DNA from: Oscillospiraceae bacterium
GTDB taxonomy: Bacteria; Bacillota; Clostridia; Oscillospirales; Oscillospiraceae
Direction: 5' to 3'
NCBI GenBank assembly: GCA_902793285.1
Contig: CADBCV010000025.1
Location: 1 to 46,079 of the forward strand
DNA length: 46,079 nt
Notes under the pieces: model-generated
Databases searched by the model: none
Told to the model about the DNA's origin: nothing
The model's input: only the letters and a program-made list of their open reading frames with translations
Program-made: the position numbers and the translations under genes
Shown here: piece by piece, positions 23,725-31,884 of the stretch
Layout of the letters: each line of letters opens with the position of its first letter
Position numbering within the stretch: the first letter of the stretch is position 1

Positions 23725-23769
23725 GGGAGGCGCAGAGCCTCCCTTCCCCGGACTCCCTCGGAGAGGGAG
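23725..23769. repeat. Paired hairpins after the head gene
   Basis: GGGAGGC/GCCTCCC (23725-23743) and CTCCCTC/GAGGGAG (23753-23769). The second matches the hairpin at 22384-22402. Non-coding spacer between two late genes. Confidence 0.6.
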
Positions 23770-23799
23770 CCTATAAGGATGGTGATTTGAATAAAAGCA

Positions 23800-24156
23800 A
23801 TGGACATGATCGAGCGGCTGGATCTTCTGGAGCCGAACGACTATTCGCCCGAACAGAAGCTGCGCTGGCTCTCGGAGCTCGACGGGAAGCTCTATCTCGA
23901 GGTGGTCAAAACCCACGAGAGCGCCTTTGCCCCCTATCCGCCCCGCTATGAGAGCGGCGAGGAGGAGCTCCTCGTGTCGGAGCCCTACGGCGAGAGTCTC
24001 TACTACCACTATCTCCAGGCCATGGTCGCCGCGGAGAACGGGGAGAACCAGCGCTACAACCGGCGCATGACGCTCTTCAACAGCGCCCTTGCCGACTGGA
24101 CCAACTGGGTCAACCGCAGCCGCCGCCCGTGCGCGCGCGGGGCCTTCCGCTTCTGA
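23800..24156 (+). CDS. Putative head-tail connector protein
   Basis: 118 residues, mainly helical. It begins MDMIERLDLLEPNDYSPEQK and ends in a helix, FNSALADWTNWVNR, plus a basic tail. Its size and place between the capsid genes and the tail protein fit a podoviral adaptor docking under the portal, like P22 gp4, though no catalytic residues are apparent. A start two codons later (23806) is equally possible. Confidence 0.6.
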   Translation: MDMIERLDLLEPNDYSPEQKLRWLSELDGKLYLEVVKTHESAFAPYPPRYESGEEELLVSEPYGESLYYHYLQAMVAAENGENQRYNRRMTLFNSALADWTNWVNRSRRPCARGAFRF

Positions 24157-24169
24157 GGGGAGGGAGAGC

Positions 24170-25918
24170 ATGGGACAACTGCCAAGGCTCGCCTATGAGT
24201 ATGACGAGCGCGTCGTGACGGATGTCTTCGCGGGCTACCGCCGCAAGGCCAGAATCGGCGACGGGGAGTTTTACAATACCCGCAATCTCACAAGCGCGGG
24301 CTACCCGCTGCTCACAAACCGGCGCAAAAGAGGACACGTGCGCACCCTGCGCGCGCCGGGGGGCCTGCTCGCCAAAGAAAAGCTCGCCTTCGTGGAGGAC
24401 GGGGCGCTCTGGTACGACGGGGAGAGGACGCCCCTCACGGCGCTCACGCCCGGGAGAAAGCAGCTTGTGAGCATGGGGGCCGCCATCGTGGTGTTCCCCG
24501 ACAGGCTGTACTACAACACCGCAAACCCCACGGATTTCGGGAGCCTCGAGGCTGCCTACAGTTCCGCCGGGAATGTGGAATACGCCCTCTGTCGGGAGGA
24601 CGGCACCCCCTATCCCGCGCCGACCGTCTCCGACACCGCGCCCGCCGAGCCCGCGGACGGCGCGCTCTGGATCGACAGCGCGAAGAGCGTCCATGTGCTC
24701 CGGCAGTGGAACGCGGCGCTTACGCAGTGGGCTGAGATCCCAACGGTCTTCACCCGCCTGCGCTTCATCTCCGAGGGGGAGATCCCCGCCCTGTTCCGGA
24801 AATACGACGGCGTCACGCTCACCGGCACGGCGGCCGCCATGGACGGCGCGCATGTGCTCCGGGCCGTCGGCGGCGGGGAGGGCGAACGGGACTGGATCGT
24901 GGTGGCGGGCCTTCTCGAGGAGAACATGACCCAGACGGAGGGCTCCGTGAAGCTCGAGCGGCGCGTGCCGGAGATGGACTTTGTCATCGAGTGCAAAAAC
25001 CGGCTCTGGGGCTGCCGTTACGGGGCGGACGGGGAGAAAACCCTGAACGAGATCTACTGCTGCGCGCTCGGCGATTTCAAAAACTGGCGGCAGTACATGG
25101 GTCTCAGCACCGATTCCTGGACGGCCTCCGTCGGTTCTGACGGGCCATGGACCGGGGCGGTGAGCTATCTCGGCTGCCCGATGTTTTTCAAGGAAAACCG
25201 CATCCACCGCATCACCGTCTCCCCGACGGGCGCACACCAGCTCACGGAGACCGTCTGCCGCGGTGTGCAGGAGGGCTGCGCCGGAAGCCTGCAGGTGGTG
25301 AACGAGACGCTGCTCTACAAAAGCCGCGCCGACATCTGCGCCTATCAGGGCAGCTTTCCCGAGAGCATCAGCGACGCCCTCGGCGAGGAGCGCTACAGCG
25401 AGGCTTCCGCCGGGGTCCTGGGCGAGCGCTACTACATCTCCATGAAGAGCGCGGCCGGGGACTGGAGCCTTTTCGTCTATGACATCCGGCGCAATCTCTG
25501 GATGCGGGAGGACGAGCTGCACGCCCTCGGCTTTGCCTCTCTGGGCGACGAGCTCTACTGCGAGACGGAAAACGCCCTGCTTGCCCTGAACGGCACGGTG
25601 GGGACAAAGGAGCCCTATGTCGCCTGGGAGGCGGAGACGGGGCTGCTCTCCTACGAGGCCCCGGACCGGAAGTACGTCTCCCGCTACAATCTCAGGCTCT
25701 CCATGGAGGAGGGGGCCCAGCTCGACGTCTATCTCGAGTACGACTCCAGCGGCGAGTGGGTGCGCCAGGGCAGGGTCCGCATGAAGGGGACGAGGACGGT
25801 CACGCTGCCCGTGAGACCCCGGCGCTGCGACCACCTGCGCATGAAGCTCCGGGGTCGGGGCGATATGCGCCTCTACTCCGTGGCGAAAATTCTGACGATG
25901 GGAAGTGATGTGGGATGA
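24170..25918 (+). CDS. Large tail protein (probable podoviral tail hub or nozzle)
   Basis: 582 residues, rich in beta strands with many repeated Trp/Tyr-Gly turns (for example GAALWYDGERTPL-like blocks near 83-90, ALWIDSAKSVHVLRQWN, KNRLWGCRYGADG, FFKENRIHRITVSPTGAH). This pattern suggests a beta-propeller-like tail hub such as P22 gp10. It is preceded by GGGGAGGGAG and follows the connector gene by 13 bp. It overlaps the next small gene by 4 nt. Assignment rests on size, composition and gene order, not on a diagnostic motif. Confidence 0.65.
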   Translation: MGQLPRLAYEYDERVVTDVFAGYRRKARIGDGEFYNTRNLTSAGYPLLTNRRKRGHVRTLRAPGGLLAKEKLAFVEDGALWYDGERTPLTALTPGRKQLVSMGAAIVVFPDRLYYNTANPTDFGSLEAAYSSAGNVEYALCREDGTPYPAPTVSDTAPAEPADGALWIDSAKSVHVLRQWNAALTQWAEIPTVFTRLRFISEGEIPALFRKYDGVTLTGTAAAMDGAHVLRAVGGGEGERDWIVVAGLLEENMTQTEGSVKLERRVPEMDFVIECKNRLWGCRYGADGEKTLNEIYCCALGDFKNWRQYMGLSTDSWTASVGSDGPWTGAVSYLGCPMFFKENRIHRITVSPTGAHQLTETVCRGVQEGCAGSLQVVNETLLYKSRADICAYQGSFPESISDALGEERYSEASAGVLGERYYISMKSAAGDWSLFVYDIRRNLWMREDELHALGFASLGDELYCETENALLALNGTVGTKEPYVAWEAETGLLSYEAPDRKYVSRYNLRLSMEEGAQLDVYLEYDSSGEWVRQGRVRMKGTRTVTLPVRPRRCDHLRMKLRGRGDMRLYSVAKILTMGSDVG

Positions 25919-26028
25919 TCGAGCTGCCGCCCATCCTCACGGGAGACGAAAAGCAGCAGATCAAACAGCTGCGGGACTACCTCATCCGGCTTGCCCTGCA
26001 GCTCAACGAGGAGGGAGAACATGATTGA
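25915..26028 (+). CDS. Small 37-residue phage protein
   Basis: A short gene nested exactly between two late genes: its ATG overlaps the stop of the tail gene (ATGA) and its last 8 bases overlap the start of the fibre gene. The product, MIELPPILTGDEKQQIKQLR followed by DYLIRLALQLNEEGEHD, is an amphipathic helix. The tight coupling on both sides and the embedded GAGGAGGGAG for the next gene support translation. It may be a small tail or fibre accessory protein. Confidence 0.65.
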   Translation: MIELPPILTGDEKQQIKQLRDYLIRLALQLNEEGEHD

Positions 26029-27256
26029 GCTATACGTCAGCGGGCAGAACCTGCGCATCTACACGCCGGTGATCGCGGCGGACAGCCTGAACTATCTGAC
26101 GGCAAAGGTGTGGTTTCTCGGCAGCGAGTGGGACGGCTATACCCGCTGGGTGCATTTCCGCAAGGGGGAGGGCCCCGGCGCCCTGGTCTATGACCTCATC
26201 CTGGACGGGGAAGACCGCATTACCGAGGACAAGAGCCTCAATCTCACAAGCGGCGAGTGGACCGTCTATCTCACCGGCGTGCGGGAGGGCGGGCGTCTCA
26301 CCACGGCGCCCGTGATCGTGACGGTGAAGGAGTCCGGCCTCATCGACGCGCCGCTGCACGAGATGCCCCTGAGCGTTGCCGAGCAGATCGCAAACGACGC
26401 CGCGCGTGCCCTGGCCTGCGCCCTTGCCATCAAAAGCGACGCGGAGGCGGGCCGCTTTGACGGCAGGGACGGCACCGGCTTTGTGATCGGGGGCTATTTT
26501 GAAACGCCGGCGGCGCTCACGGCGGCGGTGGCGGACCCCGCCCCCGGGGAAGCCTATGCCGTGGGTCTCGCTGCGCCCTATGACATCTATATCTGGGACG
26601 CGCTCGGAAAAAGCTGGGTCAACAATGGCCCCATCCAGGGGGCCAGGGGCGAAAGCGGCGTCCCCGGCGCGACCTTCCGCCCGCGTGTGGACCCGGACGG
26701 AAACCTCTCCTGGACAAACGACGGGGGCCTTGCAAATCCCGAAACGCGGAACATCCGCGGCCCCGCCGGACAGAACGGCGCGCGCGGCCCCGCCGGGGCC
26801 AGCGCCTATGAAGCGGCGGCGGGCGCGGGCTTCCAGGGGACGGAGGCCACCTTCAACGCGGCCCTCGCCGCCATGCCGAGCCACGCAAACCGCCATCTGC
26901 CAGGCGGGGCGGACCCGATCACGGTGAAGAGCGGAAATCTCGAAAACGGCGCGGTCACGGCGGAAAAGCTCGCCCCCGGAGCGGTGAGCGCGGGATATAC
27001 CGCGACGCTCGCGGCAGACGCCTGGCAGGGAACGGCGGCCCCCTGGTCCCAGACCGTCGCGGTGCAGGGGCTGCTTGCCGCGGACACGCCCCTGATCGAT
27101 CTCGCGCTCTCGGGGACCTATTCTGACGATCAGGCGCGGCTTTCGGACTTTGCGCGGCTCTACCGCGCGGTCACGGCGCAAAATAGCCTGACGGTCTGGG
27201 CGGCGTCCCGTCCCACGGGGGCGGTGCCGCTGCGAATTTTGTGCATAAGGAAGTGA
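26021..27256 (+). CDS. Tail fibre / receptor-binding protein with collagen-like segment
   Basis: 411 residues. The N-terminal ~115 residues form a beta domain (MIELYVSGQNLRIYTPVIAA, KVWFLGSEWDGYTRWVHF) resembling baseplate-attachment domains. A central Gly-X-Y-type stretch (GPAGQNGARGPAGAS, about 247-261) is followed by YEAAAGAGFQGTEATFNAAL, then HANRHLPGGADPI, common in siphophage and podophage fibres, and a C-terminal beta-rich region. Probably trimeric and host-binding. It is the first of a run of fibre-type genes, which suggests a branched receptor-binding apparatus. Confidence 0.75.
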   Translation: MIELYVSGQNLRIYTPVIAADSLNYLTAKVWFLGSEWDGYTRWVHFRKGEGPGALVYDLILDGEDRITEDKSLNLTSGEWTVYLTGVREGGRLTTAPVIVTVKESGLIDAPLHEMPLSVAEQIANDAARALACALAIKSDAEAGRFDGRDGTGFVIGGYFETPAALTAAVADPAPGEAYAVGLAAPYDIYIWDALGKSWVNNGPIQGARGESGVPGATFRPRVDPDGNLSWTNDGGLANPETRNIRGPAGQNGARGPAGASAYEAAAGAGFQGTEATFNAALAAMPSHANRHLPGGADPITVKSGNLENGAVTAEKLAPGAVSAGYTATLAADAWQGTAAPWSQTVAVQGLLAADTPLIDLALSGTYSDDQARLSDFARLYRAVTAQNSLTVWAASRPTGAVPLRILCIRK

Positions 27257-27260
27257 AGCT

Positions 27261-27941
27261 ATGGGAGAAGCCTTTTTCTGCAAAAGAGGCGGGGACGGGA
27301 AGATCGCCCTGGGCAGTGCTGCGATGCTCTGCGTAAAGTTCCCGGCCGGGAGCACCTGCCTGTGCGAGACGGGAAGCGAGACGCTCCGCGCGGAAAACGC
27401 CCCGGGCCTTGCGGCCTTCGCCCTTCCCGCCGCCGGGACCTGGACCGTCACGATCCGAAACGGCGCGCAGGAGAAGAGCGAGAGCGTGACTCTGGCCGCG
27501 GGGGATGCGAAGATCCTCACGCTTACCTATACCGCCGATCGCCTTGCGCTGCTCTCGCCGGAGGACGGGCTTGCAAACGGCCTCAGCCTGAACGGGGAGA
27601 ATGTGAGCCTTGCTGACAATACGCTCGCGGATGCCGGCAGCGGCTTCTGGCTCAGCCCGGCCGTTGACCTCACGGACTATACGCAGCTCACAGTCACGGG
27701 TACATGCAGCTACATCCAGCAGTACCAGAGCAAGCTCTGCGTCGATCAGAGCCCGGAGAAGATCATCGACTATCTCGAGACCACGGCGGTCTCCGCGCTC
27801 TGGCCGAACGATACTGCCGGGCATACCGTCACGCTGGACGTGTCAGGTCTCAGCGGGAGCTATTATATCGGCGCCGCGCGGTGCGCAAACAGGCTGGAGC
27901 TCACGGAGATCGTCCTTTCGAGGGGAGGGAGCGGCACATGA
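27261..27941 (+). CDS. Tail fibre-associated adhesin-like protein
   Basis: 226 residues, beta rich. An N-terminal Ig-like or PEGA-like unit (about 1-92, with PAAGTWTVTIRNGAQEKSES) is followed by a jelly-roll-like C-terminal half (FWLSPAVDLTDYTQLTVTG, SGLSGSYYIGAARCANR). This combination appears in phage tail-tip and cell-surface adhesins. It overlaps the next gene by 4 nt. The role in attachment is an inference from fold-like features and location. Confidence 0.6.
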   Translation: MGEAFFCKRGGDGKIALGSAAMLCVKFPAGSTCLCETGSETLRAENAPGLAAFALPAAGTWTVTIRNGAQEKSESVTLAAGDAKILTLTYTADRLALLSPEDGLANGLSLNGENVSLADNTLADAGSGFWLSPAVDLTDYTQLTVTGTCSYIQQYQSKLCVDQSPEKIIDYLETTAVSALWPNDTAGHTVTLDVSGLSGSYYIGAARCANRLELTEIVLSRGGSGT

Positions 27942-28243
27942 TGAACGCGGTCCGGTTTGAGCCCTTTACCGTCGGCATCAGCTTCGAGGGCGATCTGAGC
28001 GTCATGGCGGATTTCCGCCTGCAGATTGCCCAGGGCGGGCGCGTGAGACTCTCCCGCGGGATGCGGGAGGCGGAATTTCTCGATGACGGGAACGCCTGCG
28101 TCACCTTTGCCGGCTGCGAGACCGCGCGGCTGTGCCCGCTGGACCCGGCCTGGGTCCAGGCTGCGGTCCTGCTTGCGGACGGGACGCTGCTGCACAGCGA
28201 GGCGCAGCAGATCAATGTGGTGGACGTGCTCCCACCCAGATAG
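27938..28243 (+). CDS. Small tail-module protein
   Basis: 101 residues starting MMNAVRFEPFTVGISFEGDL, with GGGAGGGAG upstream and an ATGA overlap with the previous gene. Predicted mostly beta strand. Found between fibre-type genes, it may be an attachment or baseplate-like domain protein. I do not recognise a specific family. Confidence 0.6.
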   Translation: MMNAVRFEPFTVGISFEGDLSVMADFRLQIAQGGRVRLSRGMREAEFLDDGNACVTFAGCETARLCPLDPAWVQAAVLLADGTLLHSEAQQINVVDVLPPR

Positions 28244-28253
28244 GAGGGAAAGT

Positions 28254-28694
28254 ATGGAATGCTTTGGACAGGCCCCGCGAGAGGCGGGCGCCATCCGTGT
28301 CAGGCTCGGCGAGAGCGCCGTGAAGACCAGATACAACATCGCCGCGCAGGAGGCGGCGGAGCGGGCCGAGGAGAGCGCCGCCCGGGCGGAGGCGGTCGCC
28401 TCCCATCCGCCGAGAGCGGGGGAGAACGGAAACTGGCAGATCTGGGATGAGGAGCAGGGCTGCTATGTCGACTCCGGCGTGATCTGCCGGGGGGAGAGCG
28501 GAGAGCAGGGCCCTCCGGGCGAGCGGGGCCCCCAGGGAGAACAGGGTCCTCCGGGCGAGGTCACGCTGGCCCGGCTCCAGAGCGCGCTGTCCGTATTCGG
28601 CGGCGCTGCCAGGCTCGATTACAGGCTCGTCATGGAATATGAGACGGAGGGACTCGCCCCCGTGGATGGGGATCGCTCCGGAGAGGGAGGCTGA
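28254..28694 (+). CDS. Tail fibre subunit with collagen-like repeat
   Basis: 146 residues: an N-terminal beta segment, a coiled coil (AAQEAAERAEESAARAEAVA, about 31-50), a cell-wall-like NGNWQIWDEEQGCYVDSG turn, then six Gly-X-Y triplets (GEQGPPGERGPQGEQGPPG, about 83-101) and a short C-terminal domain. Coiled coil plus collagen-like triplets predict a trimer. AGGAGGG lies 7 nt upstream of the ATG. Confidence 0.7.
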   Translation: MECFGQAPREAGAIRVRLGESAVKTRYNIAAQEAAERAEESAARAEAVASHPPRAGENGNWQIWDEEQGCYVDSGVICRGESGEQGPPGERGPQGEQGPPGEVTLARLQSALSVFGGAARLDYRLVMEYETEGLAPVDGDRSGEGG

Positions 28695-28696
28695 AG

Positions 28697-29155
28697 ATGA
28701 AAGTAATGGAATTCACAGGGCACCAGCTTGCCACAAGCGGGATCTACGATACGGCGCTTGCGATGCCGCAGCAGGAGATCAACGCGCTTCTGATGGCGGG
28801 CGGCGGCGTGGGGTCGCTGGACGCGCTTTACGCCATGATCGCCCGGGCCGAAGCGAGCCGGACAGCGCAGCGCGCGCACGCTGCCGGCAGCTATCTGGTT
28901 GTGGAGGAAAAGCTCTTCCGGGCGACAGAGGACATCCCCGCCGGCGCCGCGATCAGGCCCGGCGACAACGCCGTGCAGACCACGATCCTGGACGCCATGC
29001 GCGACCTGTTTCGGATTGTACGGACCACGGACGGCAGCCCGCGCTGCGATCAGACGGTCGGCGTTGACTATTATGCGCTTTGCGGGATCATGCACTGGGA
29101 CTCTGCGGCGTTCAACGCACTTACCCTCAGCGATGAGGAAGTATTCGGCGGATAA
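28697..29155 (+). CDS. Tail-module protein with carbohydrate-binding-like segment
   Basis: 152 residues. The N-terminal half is helical; residues about 64-86 (AGSYLVVEEKLFRATEDIPA) match the short module often seen in phage fibre-associated proteins, where a surface value is followed by IPAGAAIRPGDN. The C-terminal third (RCDQTVGVDYYALCGIMHWD) is not recognised. It sits 3 bp after the collagen-like gene and before the large fibre gene, and may be an assembly partner. Confidence 0.6.
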   Translation: MKVMEFTGHQLATSGIYDTALAMPQQEINALLMAGGGVGSLDALYAMIARAEASRTAQRAHAAGSYLVVEEKLFRATEDIPAGAAIRPGDNAVQTTILDAMRDLFRIVRTTDGSPRCDQTVGVDYYALCGIMHWDSAAFNALTLSDEEVFGG

Positions 29156-29170
29156 CACGAGGAGGATAAC

Positions 29171-30433
29171 ATGGTTACGAAAAACTTTTTGAACATTCTG
29201 GCATTGTCCCTGCAGTCCGGGGCCAAGTTCGCCTGCCTGCCTGTGCGCACCGTGATCGGCGAAAACCGCTTCATCGGCGGGTATCTCGGCGGCAGCTTCC
29301 CCGGCTACGCGAATTCGACGGTCACCCTGAGCGCGAACAGTGCGGGCATTTCCATCGGCACCGGCACAACGCCGGCGACAGAGGACGACTATCAGCTTGA
29401 GGCGACGATCACTTCCGGCATAAACATCACGCTGACAGGCACCTCCTACGGGGCGGATTCTCCCCGGAGCCCGTACATAAAATTCGACATTACGGTCACA
29501 AACATCGGCAGCGAGACCATCACGGTGGGCGAAATCGGATACAAACAGACCGCAAAGGCGACAAGGATCGTCGGCGGCACCTTAGGCGCCGCGAGCTCGG
29601 AGAGCGTGCTTCTGATTGATCGCACGGTGCTCGACACGCCGGTGACAATCGCGCCGGGTGACGCGGGGATCGTCACCTATAAGATCCGGACAAAGACCGC
29701 GCCGAACCCCGCCCCCGTGGCCGGCGTCGAAATTGCGAGCTTTTCCTTCGGAAGCGATGCGCAGATCGCGGCCATCCTGGATGCGGCTGCGGCGGGGACC
29801 ATCGACTTGCAGCGTGACGCCGGGTGGAAGGTCGGCGACCAGCGCGACATCACAATCGGCGCCTTCGCGGCCGGGGGCAGCGTCGCCATCCCGGCGCAGG
29901 AGATCGCAATTGTCATCACGAGCTTTGACGAGTATATGGGCTGCGGGAACGTGCTCCAGTTCGACTTCGCCTGCGGGATAACCGGCAAGGTCAGGATGAA
30001 CGCCTCGAACAACACCAACGGCGGCTATAAGGAATCGGAGATGAGAACCGTGACGCTCCCGGCTCTGGTCAACGCGCTCCCCGCGTGGCTCAAAACCCGT
30101 CTCAAGACCTTCTCCGTGCTGGCGGGCTCCGGCGGCGCGGTGGCGTCCTCCCAGACGATCGAGACGGTCACCGGCAACAAGCTCGCCCTGCGCAGTGAGA
30201 TCGAGCTGTTCGGCGACAACAGCCGCTCTCCCGCCGGAGAGGGCAGTGCAATCGCCTACTACGCGGGGAACGTCCACAATCGCAAGACGCTGGAAAAATT
30301 CGACGGGGGGCTTTCACAGTGGTGGACGCGGTCCGTCACCGGCCCAAGCTATTTCGGCTCCGTCTATGACGGGACCTCGTCATATGCCGCCGCCAACACC
30401 CAGTACACGGTTATTCCCTTTGGGTGCGTCTGA
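29171..30433 (+). CDS. Tail fibre protein with lectin-like C-terminal domain (DUF6273-like)
   Basis: 420 residues. About 30-180 form an Ig-like or fibre domain (YIKFDITVTNIGSETITVG, ATRIVGGTLGAAS). Residues about 215-420 form a second domain beginning GWKVGDQRDITIGAF and ending WWTRSVTGPSYFGSVYDGTS plus VIPFGCV. That end resembles DUF6273 and C-type-lectin-like folds used for receptor binding. Some such folds are targets of diversity-generating retroelements, but no reverse transcriptase or template repeat is visible here. GAGGAGG precedes the start. Confidence 0.7.
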   Translation: MVTKNFLNILALSLQSGAKFACLPVRTVIGENRFIGGYLGGSFPGYANSTVTLSANSAGISIGTGTTPATEDDYQLEATITSGINITLTGTSYGADSPRSPYIKFDITVTNIGSETITVGEIGYKQTAKATRIVGGTLGAASSESVLLIDRTVLDTPVTIAPGDAGIVTYKIRTKTAPNPAPVAGVEIASFSFGSDAQIAAILDAAAAGTIDLQRDAGWKVGDQRDITIGAFAAGGSVAIPAQEIAIVITSFDEYMGCGNVLQFDFACGITGKVRMNASNNTNGGYKESEMRTVTLPALVNALPAWLKTRLKTFSVLAGSGGAVASSQTIETVTGNKLALRSEIELFGDNSRSPAGEGSAIAYYAGNVHNRKTLEKFDGGLSQWWTRSVTGPSYFGSVYDGTSSYAAANTQYTVIPFGCV

Positions 30434-30517
30434 ATGCCTGTGCAAAACGAAAAGCGACCCTGGAAGGCCCCCGAGATCGAGACTGTCGTGTGGCGGGACA
30501 TTATTGCGGAGGAATAG
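30434..30517 (+). CDS. Possible 27-residue small protein
   Basis: Begins directly after the fibre stop codon (TGAATG), so it could be translated by reinitiation; there is no good ribosome site. The peptide reads MPVQNEKRPWKAPEIETVVW and then RDIIAEE. Short peptides with a W-x-A-P-x-(I/L)-E core are common in Clostridia but their role is unknown. It also holds the ribosome site of the next gene. Confidence 0.35.
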   Translation: MPVQNEKRPWKAPEIETVVWRDIIAEE

Positions 30518-30518
30518 A

Positions 30519-30656
30519 ATGTACTGGCATGAACTTGTACAGGAACTGGAGATCATCCCCGCCGGGGAGTGCTTTCTGGCGGGGATGCTCGCGGGGATGC
30601 TGATGACGCTTGCGATCCTCGGCGCCGGATCAGGAGGAAACCATGAAGGGCATTGA
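30519..30656 (+). CDS. Small single-span membrane protein
   Basis: 45 residues with GGAGG 6 nt upstream. One hydrophobic helix (CFLAGMLAGMLMTLAILGAG, about 18-37) follows an acidic N-terminus. It overlaps the endolysin start by 14 bp and lies in the lysis module, so it could be a holin partner or antiholin. That role is inferred only from position and topology. Confidence 0.65.
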   Translation: MYWHELVQELEIIPAGECFLAGMLAGMLMTLAILGAGSGGNHEGH

Positions 30657-31356
30657 CATTTCACACTATCAGAAGGGGCTCGAGCTCGGGGCGCTCCCGG
30701 CGGCCGGCTTCGATTTCGTGATCCTGAAGATCACGGAGGGAAATTCCCTCGCCGATGAGACGGCCCCCGCCTTTTACATGCGGGCGCGCAGCGCGGGCAT
30801 CCCCGTGGGCGGCTATTGCTACAGCCACGCCCTCACGCCGGAGGCGGCGAGAGAGGAGGCGGCGTTTCTGCTCTGGCAGCTTCGCGGCTTCCCGGCGCCG
30901 CTCGGCCTCTATCTCGACGTGGAGGAGCCGGAGCAGCTTGCGCTTTCGCACGACGCGCTTCTGGATACCGTCCACGCCTTCTGCGGCGCGGTGCGCGAGG
31001 CGGGGTACAGGCCGGGGGTCTACGGCTCGGAGTATAATCTCTGGGCAAGGCTCTCCCCGGAGGAGCTGCCGGAGGACGCGCTGATCTGGGTGGCGCACTA
31101 CGGCAAAGAACCGGCCATGCCCTGCGACCTTTGGCAGTCGTCTGACCGCGGCTGCGTCCCCGGGTACGGCGGCTATGTCGATGTGGACGAGGTGAGAAGC
31201 GCGCGCTTTCAGAGCCTGGCGCCGGGCGGGGACTGCGGCGAAATCCTGGCGGAGCTCGCCGATCTCACGGCGCGCCAGGCGGAGATCATCCAAAAACAGG
31301 CCGCGGCGACAGAACGTCTCCGCAGCCTGCTGACACAGAAAGAGAGGGTTTTTTGA
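30643..31356 (+). CDS. GH25-family endolysin (lysozyme-type muramidase)
   Basis: 237 residues; a glycoside hydrolase 25 domain covers residues 1 to about 190. Visible signatures are KGIDISHYQKG (D5), DFVILKITEGNS, and the catalytic strand LYLDVEEPEQ (D92, E94), then GVYGSEYNLWARL and DLWQSS. The C-terminal ~40 residues form a predicted coiled coil (EILAELADLTARQAEIIQKQ), which may oligomerise; no wall-binding repeat is seen. CAGGAGG decides the ATG at 30643. It hydrolyses peptidoglycan for phage release, with the holin encoded next. Confidence 0.93.
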   Translation: MKGIDISHYQKGLELGALPAAGFDFVILKITEGNSLADETAPAFYMRARSAGIPVGGYCYSHALTPEAAREEAAFLLWQLRGFPAPLGLYLDVEEPEQLALSHDALLDTVHAFCGAVREAGYRPGVYGSEYNLWARLSPEELPEDALIWVAHYGKEPAMPCDLWQSSDRGCVPGYGGYVDVDEVRSARFQSLAPGGDCGEILAELADLTARQAEIIQKQAAATERLRSLLTQKERVF

Positions 31357-31358
31357 AC

Positions 31359-31838
31359 ATGAACACAGAAAAAGCGGGCGACATCAAGCTCTTTTTGACC
31401 GGCCTTGCAGCGTCGCTCACCGCGCTCTGGGGCTATCTCGGCTGGGCGATCGTCTTTCTCGTGCTTGCGATGGCGGCGGACTACATCACGGGCTCCGTCG
31501 CCGCGAGAGCCCACGGCGAGTGGTCCAGCGCCGTCGCCCGCGAGGGGCTCCGCCACAAGCTCGGCACGATCATCGCGGTGGGCGCGGCGGCCTTCGCGGA
31601 TCTCGGCGTGCGGGTGGTGCTGCACTCCGACGCGGTGCTTCCGTTCCTGCGGGGCTTTGAGTGGCCGGACGGCTTCACCATGGTGGTGACCTTCTGGTAT
31701 TTCCTGACGGAGCTCGGCAGCATCCTGGAGAACGCCGGCAAGCTCGGCGCGCCGCTGCACCCCTGGATCGTGAAGGGGATCGCGGTGCTGAAATCAAACG
31801 TCACCCCCGCCGGAGAAGAGGAGAAAAAGCCCGAGTAA
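31359..31838 (+). CDS. Phage holin
   Basis: 159 residues with hydrophobic helices at about 10-40 (LTGLAASLTALWGYLGWAIV, continuing to VLAMAADYI), about 67-84 and about 104-120. The DYITGSVAARAHGEWSS segment and HKLG that follow are typical of the Holin_4/toxin-secretion holin family. The C-terminus is charged (EEEKKPE). It starts 2 bp after the endolysin stop; an in-frame TTG lies at 31353. Forms membrane lesions releasing the endolysin. It is the last phage gene. Confidence 0.88.
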   Translation: MNTEKAGDIKLFLTGLAASLTALWGYLGWAIVFLVLAMAADYITGSVAARAHGEWSSAVAREGLRHKLGTIIAVGAAAFADLGVRVVLHSDAVLPFLRGFEWPDGFTMVVTFWYFLTELGSILENAGKLGAPLHPWIVKGIAVLKSNVTPAGEEEKKPE

Positions 31839-31856
31839 GCGCATCACACTTTCCTC

Positions 31857-31884
31857 TTGATTTTTCGGGAAGATACGGTAAAAT
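31857..31884 (+). promoter_or_regulatory. Promoter of the phosphoribosyltransferase gene
   Basis: TTGATT (31857-31862), a 16-bp spacer and TAAAAT (31879-31884). AGGAGGAATACAC follows before the ATG at 31924. Confidence 0.65.

Larger units (their letters stand above)
15191..31838 (+). mobile_element. Podovirus-like prophage without visible integrase or replication genes
   Basis: A continuous phage block: leftward ImmA/Xre control genes, then rightward packaging, head, tail and lysis genes, all with intact frames. The N4-gp56-type capsid, large P22-like portal and absence of a tape-measure gene indicate a short-tailed phage. No integrase, excisionase, replication, recombination or antirepressor gene is seen. 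I found no flanking direct repeat that would serve as att sites, so both boundaries are gene-based and approximate. Several short host-type repeats have inserted between its genes, suggesting long residence. Confidence 0.8.

Noticed and set aside
29171-30433. Diversity-generating retroelement target
   Set aside because: No reverse transcriptase, template repeat or Avd gene in the window; only the fold type is suggestive.
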